From positions 29,694,810 to 29,758,809 of the forward strand of contig CM077826.1 of assembly GCA_039720395.1 (NCBI GenBank): a stretch of 64,000 nt of DNA. The letters run 5' to 3'. Below, one piece after another: positions 1 to 10,567 of the stretch. The number at the start of each line of letters is the position of its first letter. The stretch's first letter is position 1. The notes beneath the pieces were generated by a model that saw only the letters and a program-made list of their open reading frames with translations, searched no databases and had not been told where the DNA came from. The stretch is from Liquidambar formosana (taxonomy: Eukaryota; Streptophyta; Magnoliopsida; Saxifragales; Altingiaceae). Made by a program: the position numbers and the translations under genes.

Positions 1-559
1 CAACCATGGGTGCATGGTTAGGTTTTACAAAGGTGGTTAACCATGGTGCCTCACCGTCGCTAAGCTGGGTTTGTACACGAGGTCGAACCGAATGCTTTCC
101 CAATCGAAAATTGATCTTTCTAAACATGTTTAGGACATAAATAAAGCCCAATTGAAGTTAAATGAGGGAAAATTGATTGGGTCTTATGAGTCAATTTGAG
201 CAAACCAAGAAAGGGTCTTTTAGCCAACCCGAACCATTACGAGCCGAATTGATCTTAAACCATTAATTCATGAAATTGAACCTATATATGGACTCTATAT
301 AACCATATGAACTCAATGGAATGACTCGGGATTCATCCCAAAGTCAAATGGAAAATATACGGCTTAAAAGACGATTATGCCCTTAAAGTCGCAAAAGTTC
401 TTATTGACTTATCGAGATGAACTCCAAATCACTTCAAAATTCATGCACATGATATTCAATGCCATAGAAACTCAATGCAAAATACTAGACTCAAAAAGGA
501 CTCAAAATCCTACATGAAATGATATGTCCTAGCTAAGGTGACAAAAATGGGGTGTGACA
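1..559 (-). repeat. 3' LTR of E1 (partial)
   Basis: Nearly identical to 26873-27431, the outer end of the other E1 LTR. The right edge reads ...GGGTGTGACA on the plus strand, i.e. TGTCACACCCC on the element strand, a TG-type LTR start. It abuts a PPT-like tract at 560. The rest of this roughly 3-kb LTR lies left of the window. Confidence 0.93.
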
Positions 560-571
560 GAAGCCCCTTAT
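560..571 (-). other. Polypurine tract of E1
   Basis: On the element strand the bases just before the 3' LTR read ATAAGGGGCTTC. E2 has AATGAGGGGCTTC at the equivalent place (54344-54356). This is the expected position of the plus-strand DNA primer. Confidence 0.75.
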
Positions 572-617
572 TGGTGAACAAGTTTCACTTGTGAGCCAAT
601 GATCAAAGAACAACCCA

Positions 618-1200
618 TTTTTGTTTGATGGATTAATCTCATTAATACCAACAAACTCAAATGGAATCATAAGGATAGACTTCGTCATATCCAAGCATGC
701 GACGATTTCATCGAAGCAAAGAATTGATTGCATACCAACATTCGTTGGTGCGCTCATGCAAATGCCTACACTAATTGCATTAGTGATATAACAACACATT
801 TTTGCTTGATGGATTAATCTCATTAATACCAACAAACTCAAATGAAACCATAAGGATAGACTTCGTCATATCCAAGCATGCGACGATTTCATCGAAGCAA
901 AGAATTAATTGCATTTCTATGCATGCCAACTTCGTTGGTGCGCTCATGCAAATGCCTTTACCTTACACTAATTGCATTAGTGATATAACAACACATTTTT
1001 GCTTGATGGATTAATCTCATTAATACCAACAAACTCAAATGGAACCATAAGGATAGACTTCGTCATATCCAAGCGTGCGACGATTTCATCGAAGCAAAGA
1101 ATTGAACGCATTTCTATGCATGCCAACTTCGTTGGTGCGCTCATGCAAATGCCTTTACCATGCACTAATTGCATTAGTGATATCCACATGGTCTTCTCAT
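618..1200. repeat. Tandem repeat, three units of about 181-196 bp, upstream of the E1 3' LTR
   Basis: Three successive copies begin near GATGGATTAATCTCATTAAT (about 627, 808 and 1004) and each contains CGACGATTTCATCGAAGCAA and TTCGTTGGTGCGCTCATGC. E2 has a single copy of this unit (about 54125-54300, opposite orientation). Short ORFs through it are by-products of the repetition. Confidence 0.88.
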
Positions 1201-1284
1201 GATGCAAAGCTAGTTGCACTTGTGCATCACAAGGTATCCTACCAATTTCATTGGTAATTCTCAAAACGAGTTATTTTATAACTC

Positions 1285-1700
1285 ATAAATCATCATTTCA
1301 TGTGAATTATTGGTGAATTGAATGTCCATCAATTCAAAACCAAGTGCATTTCATGAAATGATAATGTATTGAGAGTCCTTCACCTCAACATCAAGTTCAT
1401 TACTTATCATTTCATGTGAAATTATCTTTATCACATGAAATGACATTGAATTGAGAGTTAATTGATTGGAAATCAAGCTTATTTCATGTCATTTCATGTG
1501 AAATTATCTTTATCACATGATACAACATTGATTTTGAAAGTCAATTGATTGAAAAACAAAGTGCATTTCATGGCCTCTTCACAAAGGTAGCAAGTTAGTT
1601 CGTAACTAGCATAGCTTACGAATCATCATTTCATGTGAAGTTATCTTTATCACATGATTAGCAAGTCATTCCATGTGAAATTATCTTTATCACATGATAT
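1285..1700. repeat. Degenerate short-repeat region (CATTTCATGTGAAATTATC motif)
   Basis: Variants of TTTCATGTGAAATTATC followed by TTTATCACATGA recur about five times. The TCATGTGA core is a short dyad. The same motif is built into the regular 93-bp array of E2 (53401-53958), so this is the E1 version of the same hypervariable 3' region, in a less regular state. Confidence 0.7.
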
Positions 1701-1973
1701 GATATCACTATCATCTCCTAGAGAATTGAATTCCAAGACTTGCAAGTCAATCAATTCAACACCAAGCTCATTTCATGAGAAAGCCATTTATCATGGCCAT
1801 TACAATTCCTCGTTATGCGGGCGAATACAATCACCCAAGATTCAAAAATTTCATTGAAACTTGATAAACTTGAGGGATATATTCATCCCATAACTCAAGG
1901 ATTGCACAAAAAGTCAATTTGGAGAAGTTTAGAGGTCGCAAGCGTGCAAGACGGGGCAAACGGGCAAAGCGGG

Positions 1974-2053
1974 CTAGGGTGACCATCTGCCCTCAGATGG
2001 TCAACCGTCCAGGGCAAGACAGCTGACCGTCCAAGGGGGGACGGTTACCCGAG
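1974..2053 (+). promoter_or_regulatory. Phased dyad array A, upstream of the E1 PMD gene
   Basis: Four 14-bp sites separated by exactly 8 bp: CTAGGGTGACCATC, GATGGTCAACCGTC, GACAGCTGACCGTC and GACGGTTACCCGAG. Sites 1 and 4, and 2 and 3, are approximate reverse complements, so the 80 bp is palindromic as a whole. It lies about 285 bp before the inferred start codon and some 20 bp before a decayed TATA position. The same array occurs at 14966, 26644, 52619 and 55064. Confidence 0.82.
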
Positions 2054-2071
2054 GCCCTCATCTAAAAAAAT

Positions 2072-2084
2072 TCTGGGTTTTTAA
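2072..2084 (+). promoter_or_regulatory. Decayed TATA position of the E1 PMD gene
   Basis: The equivalent place in E2 reads TTTATAAAAC on the coding strand (52588-52596). E1 has GGGTTTTTAACCC here. Position and comparison suggest an eroded TATA box just downstream of array A. Confidence 0.4.
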
Positions 2085-2338
2085 CCCATGCTTGCACACT
2101 CATTTCCTCATTCTCCCAACCCGAAAATTAGAGAGTTTCTCTCTCTAAACTCTCATCCTATCCTCTCCAACTCTCATTCTCTCATTCCTACTTCAAAAAC
2201 ATTCAATCCAAACATCAAATGCACATCAATTAACAACAAATCAAGCCCATTTAACAATCAAAACAACCAATTCACATCATCTTTGGAAATCAAACCAAAT
2301 CAAACCCATTTTTCACAAACCCAACTCCATCATCAAGA

Positions 2339-2482
2339 ATGTCATCAAGCAAGGACTCAAGCACCAAGTATCCATTCTATGGGGTCAAAAGCACATACAA
2401 GGCACCACTCTATGATGCTCCATAAGATAGGGTGTTGCTTGAACCCGACAAGCATCTCTCATTCATCCATTCCCAACAAGAA
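2339..2482 (+). pseudogene. Exon 1 of the E1 antisense PMD gene
   Basis: This 48-codon exon starts MSSSKDSSTKYPFYGV and ends at a GTAAGT donor (2483). Joined to the acceptor at 12735 it stays in frame (phase 0) with the PMD exon. E1 has an in-frame TAA at 2423-2425, where E2 has a Gln codon; E2 has its own stop near the exon end where E1 has Gln, so each copy is broken at a different place. A second frame through this exon (132 codons, from 2088) is open in both copies but does not join the PMD frame, so it is a possible upstream ORF, not the main exon. The exon assignment rests on frame and splice signals, not on a protein match. Confidence 0.62.
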
Positions 2483-2534
2483 GTAAGTTTACCCAACTTA
2501 ACACTTTTCTTTTGAATCTTTCGATTCTTTTGAT

Positions 2535-2539
2535 GAAAT
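2535..2539. other. Target-site duplication (left) of copia A
   Basis: GAAAT, repeated exactly at 12220-12224. Joining the two sides restores the order seen uninterrupted in E2 near 52125-52135. Confidence 0.95.
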
Positions 2540-4191
2540 TGTTGTGAATCGAACAAGAGGGAAAAATACAAAGGCGGAATATAAAAATTTTTCCTACGAT
2601 TCGACAGCCCATGAATCTGACTATGCATAAGACAAAATCAAACCCTAACTACAAAGAGGGTTAGAACACTTACAGAATTTTTGTCTTCTCCTTTTTGCTC
2701 CAAGCCTTGATTCCGGACAGCGGTGAATGAGCAGCCCAAGTGTGCTGCCTCCAACAGTATCCACACCTAGCTAGAACTTCAAATCCTTTCCTTCTTTCCC
2801 ATGTTGTTGCTAGAGTAGGAGAAGAGAGGAGAGAGAGAGAGGGAGGTTGGAAATTCTGGCCAGCCCTTGGTGTCTTCTAAAAAGTCATGATGTCACACAT
2901 CATAGTGTGACTTAAATAGTCCACACTAAAGGGGCCGGCCCTAGGGGGAAACCCTTTTAGGGTTTTATGCAATTTCCCTAAATTGCACAATAACCCCTAT
3001 TGTTTATATCAAATACAAACATGGCCTCAAAGAACTATTCTTTATGCACTCATACCCTTTCTCTCATAAATTTAAAAGCTCATCTTGCATGATCAGTGTG
3101 TGACCCATTGGGTTCACATCATCAAGTAGTAGGAATAGCACGAGGTGTACACAATGGAACTCTTTCCATTTAGGGTCTAATTGGAACTCCTTCCAATTCC
3201 CTAATTGATTATAACTCATTTATATCAATTAGGGCTTCTACTGACCATGAGTAACACCTAGCATATGGCTCATGGTGTGGTCCTTAATGAGGTGAATAGT
3301 CATTTACAAAGAACCCTTCTGTTATAGTTTATAGGTTACAATTGCATCCTTCCTTCAACACAATGTCTCCAATTGAACTAATAGGACATGGAAGTCTGTC
3401 AAGTCCCTAGTTCAATTACTTTATACTCATTCATAGATATCAACTCATTGATGAACTCATGAAACTCTTTTCATATTCATCCTACCATGGCCATGGATTT
3501 AATGAGTTATATTATGAATGCTATATGAGACATTCTCTCTCTTTTTCCTGAGAATGATGGATCCCTTGTTGATCACTCACATGCCTTCATACACATAGCA
3601 GTAGGGCCAATGAACACCTTTGCAAACCCCTGAATAGGATTTGCACTTAGTGTTATCAAACTTCTAAAGCTACATGCATAAGGCAACTATGGTGTCTCAA
3701 GTCTAAGGATTACTTGTACCACTATAACAATGAGAAACTGATTGACAGGCAGGATAAAACTCCATTCAGTTTATCTCATATCTTTGGTCACATTCAGTGT
3801 ACCTATTCTCGTAATAGGCACCCACTTGTTGGTTGTAGTGTCTCCACACAAATAGCTTGAGACTAGCTATCCTCCTATAGAGTCAACCTAACAAGTGCTA
3901 GTCCTATGGTTCATTACTGTCCATCATAGTGAACCTTCAACTAGGAATGCTTTAGGAGTTTAGTACAGAGATATATCTATAGTCTCAAAATTACAACTCT
4001 TTGTAAATCCATATTCTCAACTCTAACTCCATGGACATATTATGTAAATATAAATGATGCATATAAACATAATAGAATAAGCCCTTTTATTAAATCAATA
4101 ATAAATGTGACATACATAAATGAAATCAAATGATTGTTCCTAATCCCTAAACAATCATCTCTATGATTGGCTCTAGGGCATAATCCTAACA
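2540..4191 (-). repeat. 3' LTR of copia A
   Basis: Runs from TGTTGTGAATCGAAC to CATAATCCTAACA on the plus strand; on the element strand it begins TGTTAGGATTATGCCC. It matches 10568-12219 in length and almost every base. Relatives occur at 27432, 28595, 30526 and 31735. Confidence 0.95.
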
Positions 4192-4206
4192 ATCTCCCAC
4201 TTGCAC
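4192..4206 (-). other. Polypurine tract of copia A
   Basis: On the element strand GCAAGTGGGAGATTG lies directly before the 3' LTR and directly after the RNase H end, the usual compact arrangement in copia elements. Confidence 0.8.
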
Positions 4207-5500
4207 TAAAGCCAATCGACCATGTATCGCATACCTATCTTCTCAAGATGTTGGTCTTAGACATAACCAATTATGTTTTAAAGCTTTAGTCAGTAGGTCT
4301 ACAAAAACTTATGTAGATAATATCTTCTGTAATGTATCTATTACCGTTTCCAATGATTCCTCTAATCACTTGGAATTGCCACTCTATGTGTTTGGACTTT
4401 TTGATGAGACCGTGATTCCTATGCTTGAGCTATAGACCCATTGTTGTCACAAAACAAGGTATGGGCAACTCAATGGAAGGAACAACTCCAAGTTCTAAAT
4501 GAACTTATAGGTCCAAACACTCTCCTAGACAATGCGACAATTAATTCACCTTTAATAATGGAATCCACTGTATCTTTCATACAGTTCTTCCATTAAGTAT
4601 TTCACCAAGTAAAGTGAATGTAAAATATAGCCCATATGGATTATATCCAAATCCATATACCCATCTACTATGAGTTTACAATTTCCATATACAATCCAAT
4701 ATTCCAAATTTGAATTGACTGATAACTATTTGTAACAATTACAACATAATAGATATCAGGTTCAATACATAGTGTAGAATAAGGCTTCTTAACACTTTAA
4801 GAACCTTACTTGTGTTATCCTAGGGCACATACCCTTAAATAATGAATTCTTATCTGAAGTAAATCAGACCTCCCTTAGAATTCTCCATGTTGAACTCCTT
4901 CAACATTTCAACTATGTTTAATGACTTAGAGATACTTAGCAATCTATATGATCTATCTCTATAGATCTTGTTGGATGCTTCAACCAAATCTTTCATGAAG
5001 AAGTTTTTCTCAAAAACTAAAACTTCACATTAGATAACATTTATATATCATTCATAATGATTAGGATGTTATCTTATTGATAGGATAAAGAAAAACGATC
5101 GCACTCCCACTAACCTTTTATAAACTCATGGTCCATCTATACAATGAGAGAAATCAAACAATTTGATTACTTCAACTTTATAGATGTTCTAATTATGAGA
5201 ACCTTGTAGTCTATTAATAGGCTTCTATAACTTACACACTTTTATGATTTTTCACCATTTGATATAACATCTTTATATCCTTTTTCTGACATATCTCATA
5301 TTCAAAATGTGTGTTTATAGATAACAAGATCCAAATGGATTTCAGCATAACTATTATCAAACAAGTTTCTTTATAGACAACTTTTTGCCTATGTTGAAAA
5401 CATTCTTAAATAGCCTAGCCTTTTAGGTCTCTACCTATCCATATTGGATTTAATGACTCTTAGTCATTTCTCGAGTTGATGTGAAACATCATCTAGTCAT
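4200..5500 (-). pseudogene. Decayed copia reverse transcriptase / RNase H remnant
   Basis: Minus-strand translation in shifting frames recalls the RT-RNase H part of copia pol: a FFMKDLVEASNKIYRDRSYR stretch (the usual MKDLGEA block), ELGVVPSIELPIPC, KSKHIEWQF and, near the PPT, a LLTKAL block followed in another frame by MRYMVDWL and a stop. The family function would be cDNA synthesis and RNA-strand removal. No frame stays open for more than a few dozen codons and the catalytic RT block is not recognisable, so the product is dead. The extent is approximate. Confidence 0.75.
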
Positions 5501-5639
5501 AATCAATAGGATTATCTTGGTGATCTTTATCACCAAAGAACAATTCTTTCACATTCTAATAGAGATACAATATCTCTCTTATGTTAAGAAATATCCAATT
5601 TGATTTATGAAAAGATTGTAGTGTAGTTAAGGGTTTTGT

Positions 5640-6400
5640 CTCAACAGAGAGAAGGGTTGGATCTTTGTTCGTTTGTGGCTTTACAGACAATTCTATAAAT
5701 TCTATCTACTTTTGCATCTTTCTTGAATGAACTCTTTCTCAAGAAAATCCAGCAAACATCCTAATGGACAACTTTTGTTCATTAGGGTAATAGAAATACT
5801 ATCCCAACCACTTTTGGGATATACCACAATTCAACACTTACTTGACCTTATTTCCAGATTGTCTACATTATGTTTCCAGACATACGTAGCACAAGCCCAA
5901 GCCTTAACTTCTTTAAGTTGGGTTTCTTCCCATATCATATCTAATATAATTAGGACAAAACTGGAGTGAACCCTAAATTATCAATATGTAGCAATTTTAA
6001 GGTATATTCTAGATGGATACATTAGTAAAACTCATCATGGATCAAACCATATCTTAATAGGGTTCAATTCATTCTCTTAGATTCACCATTGAGCTATGGT
6101 ATTCTAAAATGAGTCTACTGTAATTGAATGCATGCTCTACATGACTATATACATCACAATGTATTAGTCAAATTACAAATGTAACTCTTTCACTTCACCA
6201 AGTAAAAGATGGGTTTGGTCATCTCATAACCAAGTCATAATCGTTACATTTAAATGAGAGTCTCTACATCTCTTGTATTCTTGGAATACGTTGCATTCGC
6301 TCTAATTAGTCATTTAAATTCAGAAATCAAATTTCTAGAATATCTTAAATGACCTAGTTAAGAAATAAGTTCCCAAAATTAATCTAGCAACTCTTGCTCT
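5640..6400 (-). pseudogene. Decayed copia integrase remnant
   Basis: Minus-strand pieces match the C-terminal integrase region of copia: GRKP-like, then GLGLCYVCLET, YPKVVGI and a phenylalanine/lysine-rich end (the VWGCPAYV...YPKE...LEKEF block). Copy B has a parallel decayed stretch at about 38090-38640 that also keeps a LNGESKRKN-like block near the catalytic Glu (QxNGxxERRN in live elements). Stops and frameshifts throughout mean no product. Confidence 0.72.
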
Positions 6401-7264
6401 ATTAAAATTTTTAAAGGTAACTTATTATCTACTTAACTTTCTACTTCGATTTAGATTACACTAGAATCCAAAAATCAAGAAGCAGAACTAACCAACAATT
6501 TAGTTTAGAGCATGAACCAAAACTTCAAAAGTTTGGTTCTTTTAGAAAACTGATACTTTATCAAGTTCCCTTTACAATACCTTATGTTTACTACAAAATA
6601 ATTATATTTCTTTGTCTTTGACTTTTCAAGACTTGATTTCCTCTATGCTTCCATTTTAAATCACATCTAGCTTCTCAAGCTATTCCATGTGATTAATCAT
6701 TTTTCAAAAGAATGATTATTAATAAACAACTTTTATTACATCCTAGTCTAGAAGAAGTCCTTTATAAGTACTATACTTTATAGTATTATTTTACTCACCA
6801 TACGACCTTTGTATGTGATATAGGACATCAAAGGCATTTGCATTGACTAATTTTGCTTCTGAAGCTCATTAGTCATCAATACTATCATATAGCATAGCAA
6901 CAAGATGCCAATTGTGCATAGTGTCTTTTTCTTCTTAGGATGTTTTATGGAGGGCCTTTAAGAAAAAGCCTAATAGCATATGAACAATCTTTTGAAATTA
7001 AGAACAATTCTCAATTTCCTAAGTCAATCAAAGAAATCGGGTTTAGTCAAACTATCAATATCCTATATATTAGGAAATAGGGGTTTTGAGGTGAGTAATT
7101 AGGTAATCTACATAAACAGAGAATTAGATTTCATTTTTATCCATAATGATTGGGTCTTTAATCATATGGTACCTCCCACTATTTTATCAAATTCCATACA
7201 CCCTCTAATGGAATTCGGGAATCTCATTCCTAATGGGGATTGGGGTCCCACTGTGACCTAGAAG

Positions 7265-7521
7265 CCTCACATGTTAGTTTCTTGATTTCTAACCCACAAT
7301 AAGAAGACAACTCTTTGTCTATTGCTTCATAAGCAAGTTCCAATCGTTTTGCCTCTAGGGAATATACACCTCACATGTTAGTTTCTTGGAATACTTCCCT
7401 AGTTAAGTTAAACCCATCATTCACACAGGTATGTTTCGCCAAATATATACCTCACATGTTAGTTTCTTGGTATATACCAGTTTAGGCACCCCATGATATC
7501 TCATATGTGATAGTTTCAAGT
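7265..7521. repeat. Spaced short repeats CTCACATGTTAGTTTCTTGG in copia A
   Basis: Near-identical 20-bp motifs start at 7265, 7369 and 7450, and a weaker one at 7499. The same motif with similar spacing occurs in copy B (about 36901, 36982 and 37090, opposite strand) and copy C (57407, 57511, 57593 and 57642). No coding frame explains them. Confidence 0.75.
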
Positions 7522-10500
7522 AATGTCTTTAACATGGGTAGCTCCTACATGTCTGCAGCCAGGTACCCACATTAAGGGACGTTAGATGATCCTATAATGA
7601 TGGAAGGCAATGAAGAATTCATTCCCCAATGACTTCTCCATTTTCAACTTAATATTAAATAAGAGGGGTTTTAAAGGGTCTCATCAAATTAACATGCATC
7701 CTATGTATCAAAATTTAAACATATAAATTATGCTATTTATAATCATACATCTTATGCTATTATAAATCATACATCGCATGCTATTATATATCAACATATA
7801 TAAAGTACCATATTTTGATATTAGTCCCTAAGTGAATAGGTAACATATACCAAACTATGGTATTGGAGCTAATACAATTATCTCATAAATAAAAGCTCCC
7901 ACTATGATGATTATGGACTTTGAGAGGATTCAATCCAAGCCAATAGATTGAATCCAAGGTCTAAGGTGGGTGTAGGTGATCGTAAAATAAACCATTCGTA
8001 ACATGCATGCTTTCTTGAAAAACTTCTCTAAGCTTTCAAGTCCTTCAATCTGCTCCCTTGACTTGATGGTCTCCACTATTGGTTTGTTGGTCTCCACCAT
8101 TGGCTTGTTGGGCTCCATCATACTCCTTTGGGTCCACCATGCTCCTTAGTGCGCTCTCGATTACATAACATTTACATAATATATAGAAAGGGATACATAA
8201 GGGGAATGTGGGGTACATAAGAGAATGATAGAGAGAGAGGGAAGGTGGCATGCAAGCCCCAAATAATAAATTACATCACCATAATAAAATTACAACTCTT
8301 GAAAAATTATTACAACCCATTCATAAGACGGCCAATCACAATTGGTTTAAGGGGTATAGTCCATAATCATCATCTAAACACATACATACAATCTCATTGC
8401 ATAATGTAAAGAAAAACTGTAAGCATTAAAACATATGGGCATTATGGTAATTCTCTTGAATGATTTACATTAATCTCATTAATGCATCCTAATCTTATTA
8501 GGTTTAAACAAAAATATCCAGAATTAAATAAGGTCTTAACATTTAAGACATTTCAGTTTCAATTAATCAAATTAATTTAAAACATGTAAAGTTTCCTAAA
8601 ATAACTCTAATATCCAATATTAGGGTTTCCTTATTTAAACAAAACAATTTCATTTAATTAAGAATTTCCAGATTTTAATTTAATCCCTAATTGTGTTTTA
8701 AACCATTTAAAACATTATAAAATTAATCAATATTAATTAAATAATTAATATAGGAATTAAATAAAATCAATAAAATGATGAATTAGTGTATTAGGGTTTC
8801 CTAAAACCCTAAACCCTAAATGCAAGCCCTAATCATTAAATGCCTTATGATTGGTCATTTAATAACCAATCATTAAAACCCTAGGTTCATACGGTATTTA
8901 ATAAAAGGGATTAAGATTTAATTAATGCCAAATAGGGTATTTATTACCCTTAATTAATTACACTAATTAGGGTTATCAAAACCCTAACCCTAGACATCAT
9001 TAATGGTATTAATTATGCCCTAACAATTAATAACCATGATTGGTCATTTAATGACCAATCATTAACTCTTAATTAAGGTAATTAATATTCCAATTAGGGT
9101 TTTAATTAATGCCATAATGAAATTAGGGTTTCATCATTAACTCAAAATTAGGGTTTCATCCTTAACTCTATGCAGCCGTCACTACCAGGGGGCTGCCTGA
9201 CCTTGGCTAGGCTACCATGGCCACCAACGACTGTGGGAGGCCATGGCCAGTCATGGGAGAACATCCTAGGGGTGTGGGACAAGCCTCTGGACACGTGAGA
9301 AGTGGTGGAAGTGGCTGCCATCATCAAGAACAATCAGGATTTCCAAAACCCATTGCTGGAGCCATTGTTGCAGACCTTGAAGGTCACAATAGCTTCTAAA
9401 TCCTTATCAATTTGACTCCTCCATTGAAACCAGCTTTTGTATCATGTCCCTACATGAAATACTAAGCTAATAGAAGAGTTTTGGATGATCAAATCATGAC
9501 CAATTGTTCTAACCAATTAAAACAACAGTAAGCTGCCCACAATTTGACAGCACACTGTCCATGGTCAGAAATTGATTTAAAACCCAGCAAGATGAATGAA
9601 TTAGGCTACCAAACGAATTTTCCCAGTATCCTACATGTCTTAGGAAACTAATGCAATTGGTTTCATGCAATTTGGAGTTCCCTAACTCAAGTTCTAATCA
9701 AAACTCCATTGATGACTTTTCTGCAGAGAAAATCTGCTATGCTGTTCATGAAAAATTTTCAAACTTTTCGAATCTTTTTCCATCAAAACCTTTTTGAAAC
9801 TTAAAGAAAATCATATACACATGATATATAATGATCCTACAATGATCTTCCATCATAAATACAGCAGCTTTAATTAGAATTAATTGCAAGAACCTTAGGG
9901 TTCTAAAACCCAGATTCAGCCTCCATGGTGTTCTTCTCCTTCTTCCTTCTGTTCTAGCATCTTAATCCAATTATGATATATCTAAATGCTTGGGAACCTT
10001 TCCCTACCATGTCTAGAACATAACCCAAGTGGTGGAAACCATTGCCATGCCTTTGATCTCCATCAATAACTCAAAGTTGTGGCTATTGCATCATTCCCGA
10101 GCAAAACTGTCTTTCCAGACAGCCTGTAGTAAAAAATTCATAACTTTCACTACAGAACTCGGATTAACGCACCGTTTGTTGGGTTGGAAAGCTTATTCGA
10201 AGAGCTTTCTAACCATATATGGCTCGAAAATTTTGGAGAAGAACTCTGATTTCGGCATGCAAAACAAGATGATGGTTTTTCATGGCTACCATGAAAACTG
10301 TTCATAACAATGTTATAAAACCCTAGTTTCTTTATTCTTCTTCTCCAAACTCAAACCCTATGCAACCTATTGCATCCATGGCTACACTTAACCATCAATT
10401 AGAAGAGGAGTAGAAGAGAATTGACCTAGAGTTCCAAACCCTAGGTTCAGCCATGGAGGAAAACCAATTATGCAGAAAAATTTCCAGATTTTTAGATCAT

Positions 10501-10553
10501 TCAACTACACCATAATTACCAGCCCATATGTATTTTGTATTATGCATAATCAT
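7522..10553 (-). other. Copia A leader and gag-position region, apparently noncoding
   Basis: Between the PBS and the motif cluster, where gag should be, there are only short ORFs. The sequence is AT-rich with many scattered AAACCCTAA words and TTAATTAAT tracts. It is shared with copies B (33836-36900, opposite strand) and C (57390-59963), so it is a real part of the family and not a private insertion. Confidence 0.6.
10029..10307 (+). other. Small ORF antisense to the copia leader, conserved in two copies
   Basis: A 92-codon frame on the strand opposite the copia genome, 260-540 bp from the PBS. Copy B has a related 76-codon frame at 33941-34171 (minus). They share KKFITF-TELG, RLLGWKA and KILEKNSDFGMQ. 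No family is recognised. Because the underlying DNA is itself conserved, the shared frame may only reflect DNA similarity; a substitution-pattern test would be needed to call it coding. Confidence 0.3.
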
Positions 10554-10567
10554 GGCTCTGATACCAC
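10554..10567 (-). other. Primer-binding site of copia A
   Basis: The minus strand reads GTGGTATCAGAGCC next to the 5' LTR; TGGTATCAGAGC is the standard match to the 3' end of initiator tRNA-Met. Confidence 0.92.

Noticed and set aside
7265..7521. CRISPR-like array from spaced motifs
   Set aside because: Plant nuclear repeats; spacing is uneven and the spacers are shared between copies.
8800..9180. AAACCCTAA words resembling plant telomere repeats (also 35280-35460, 58990-59370)
   Set aside because: They are scattered single words in AT-rich copia leader, not head-to-tail arrays, and recur at the same places in all three copia copies.
9148..9399. Overlapping 60-codon ORFs on both strands near 9200
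   Set aside because: Short, overlapping on opposite strands, no domain, and not open in copia B or C.
10554..10567. Possible tRNA-Met gene end
   Set aside because: Only the 3' acceptor complement is present, directly beside an LTR; this is a primer-binding site.
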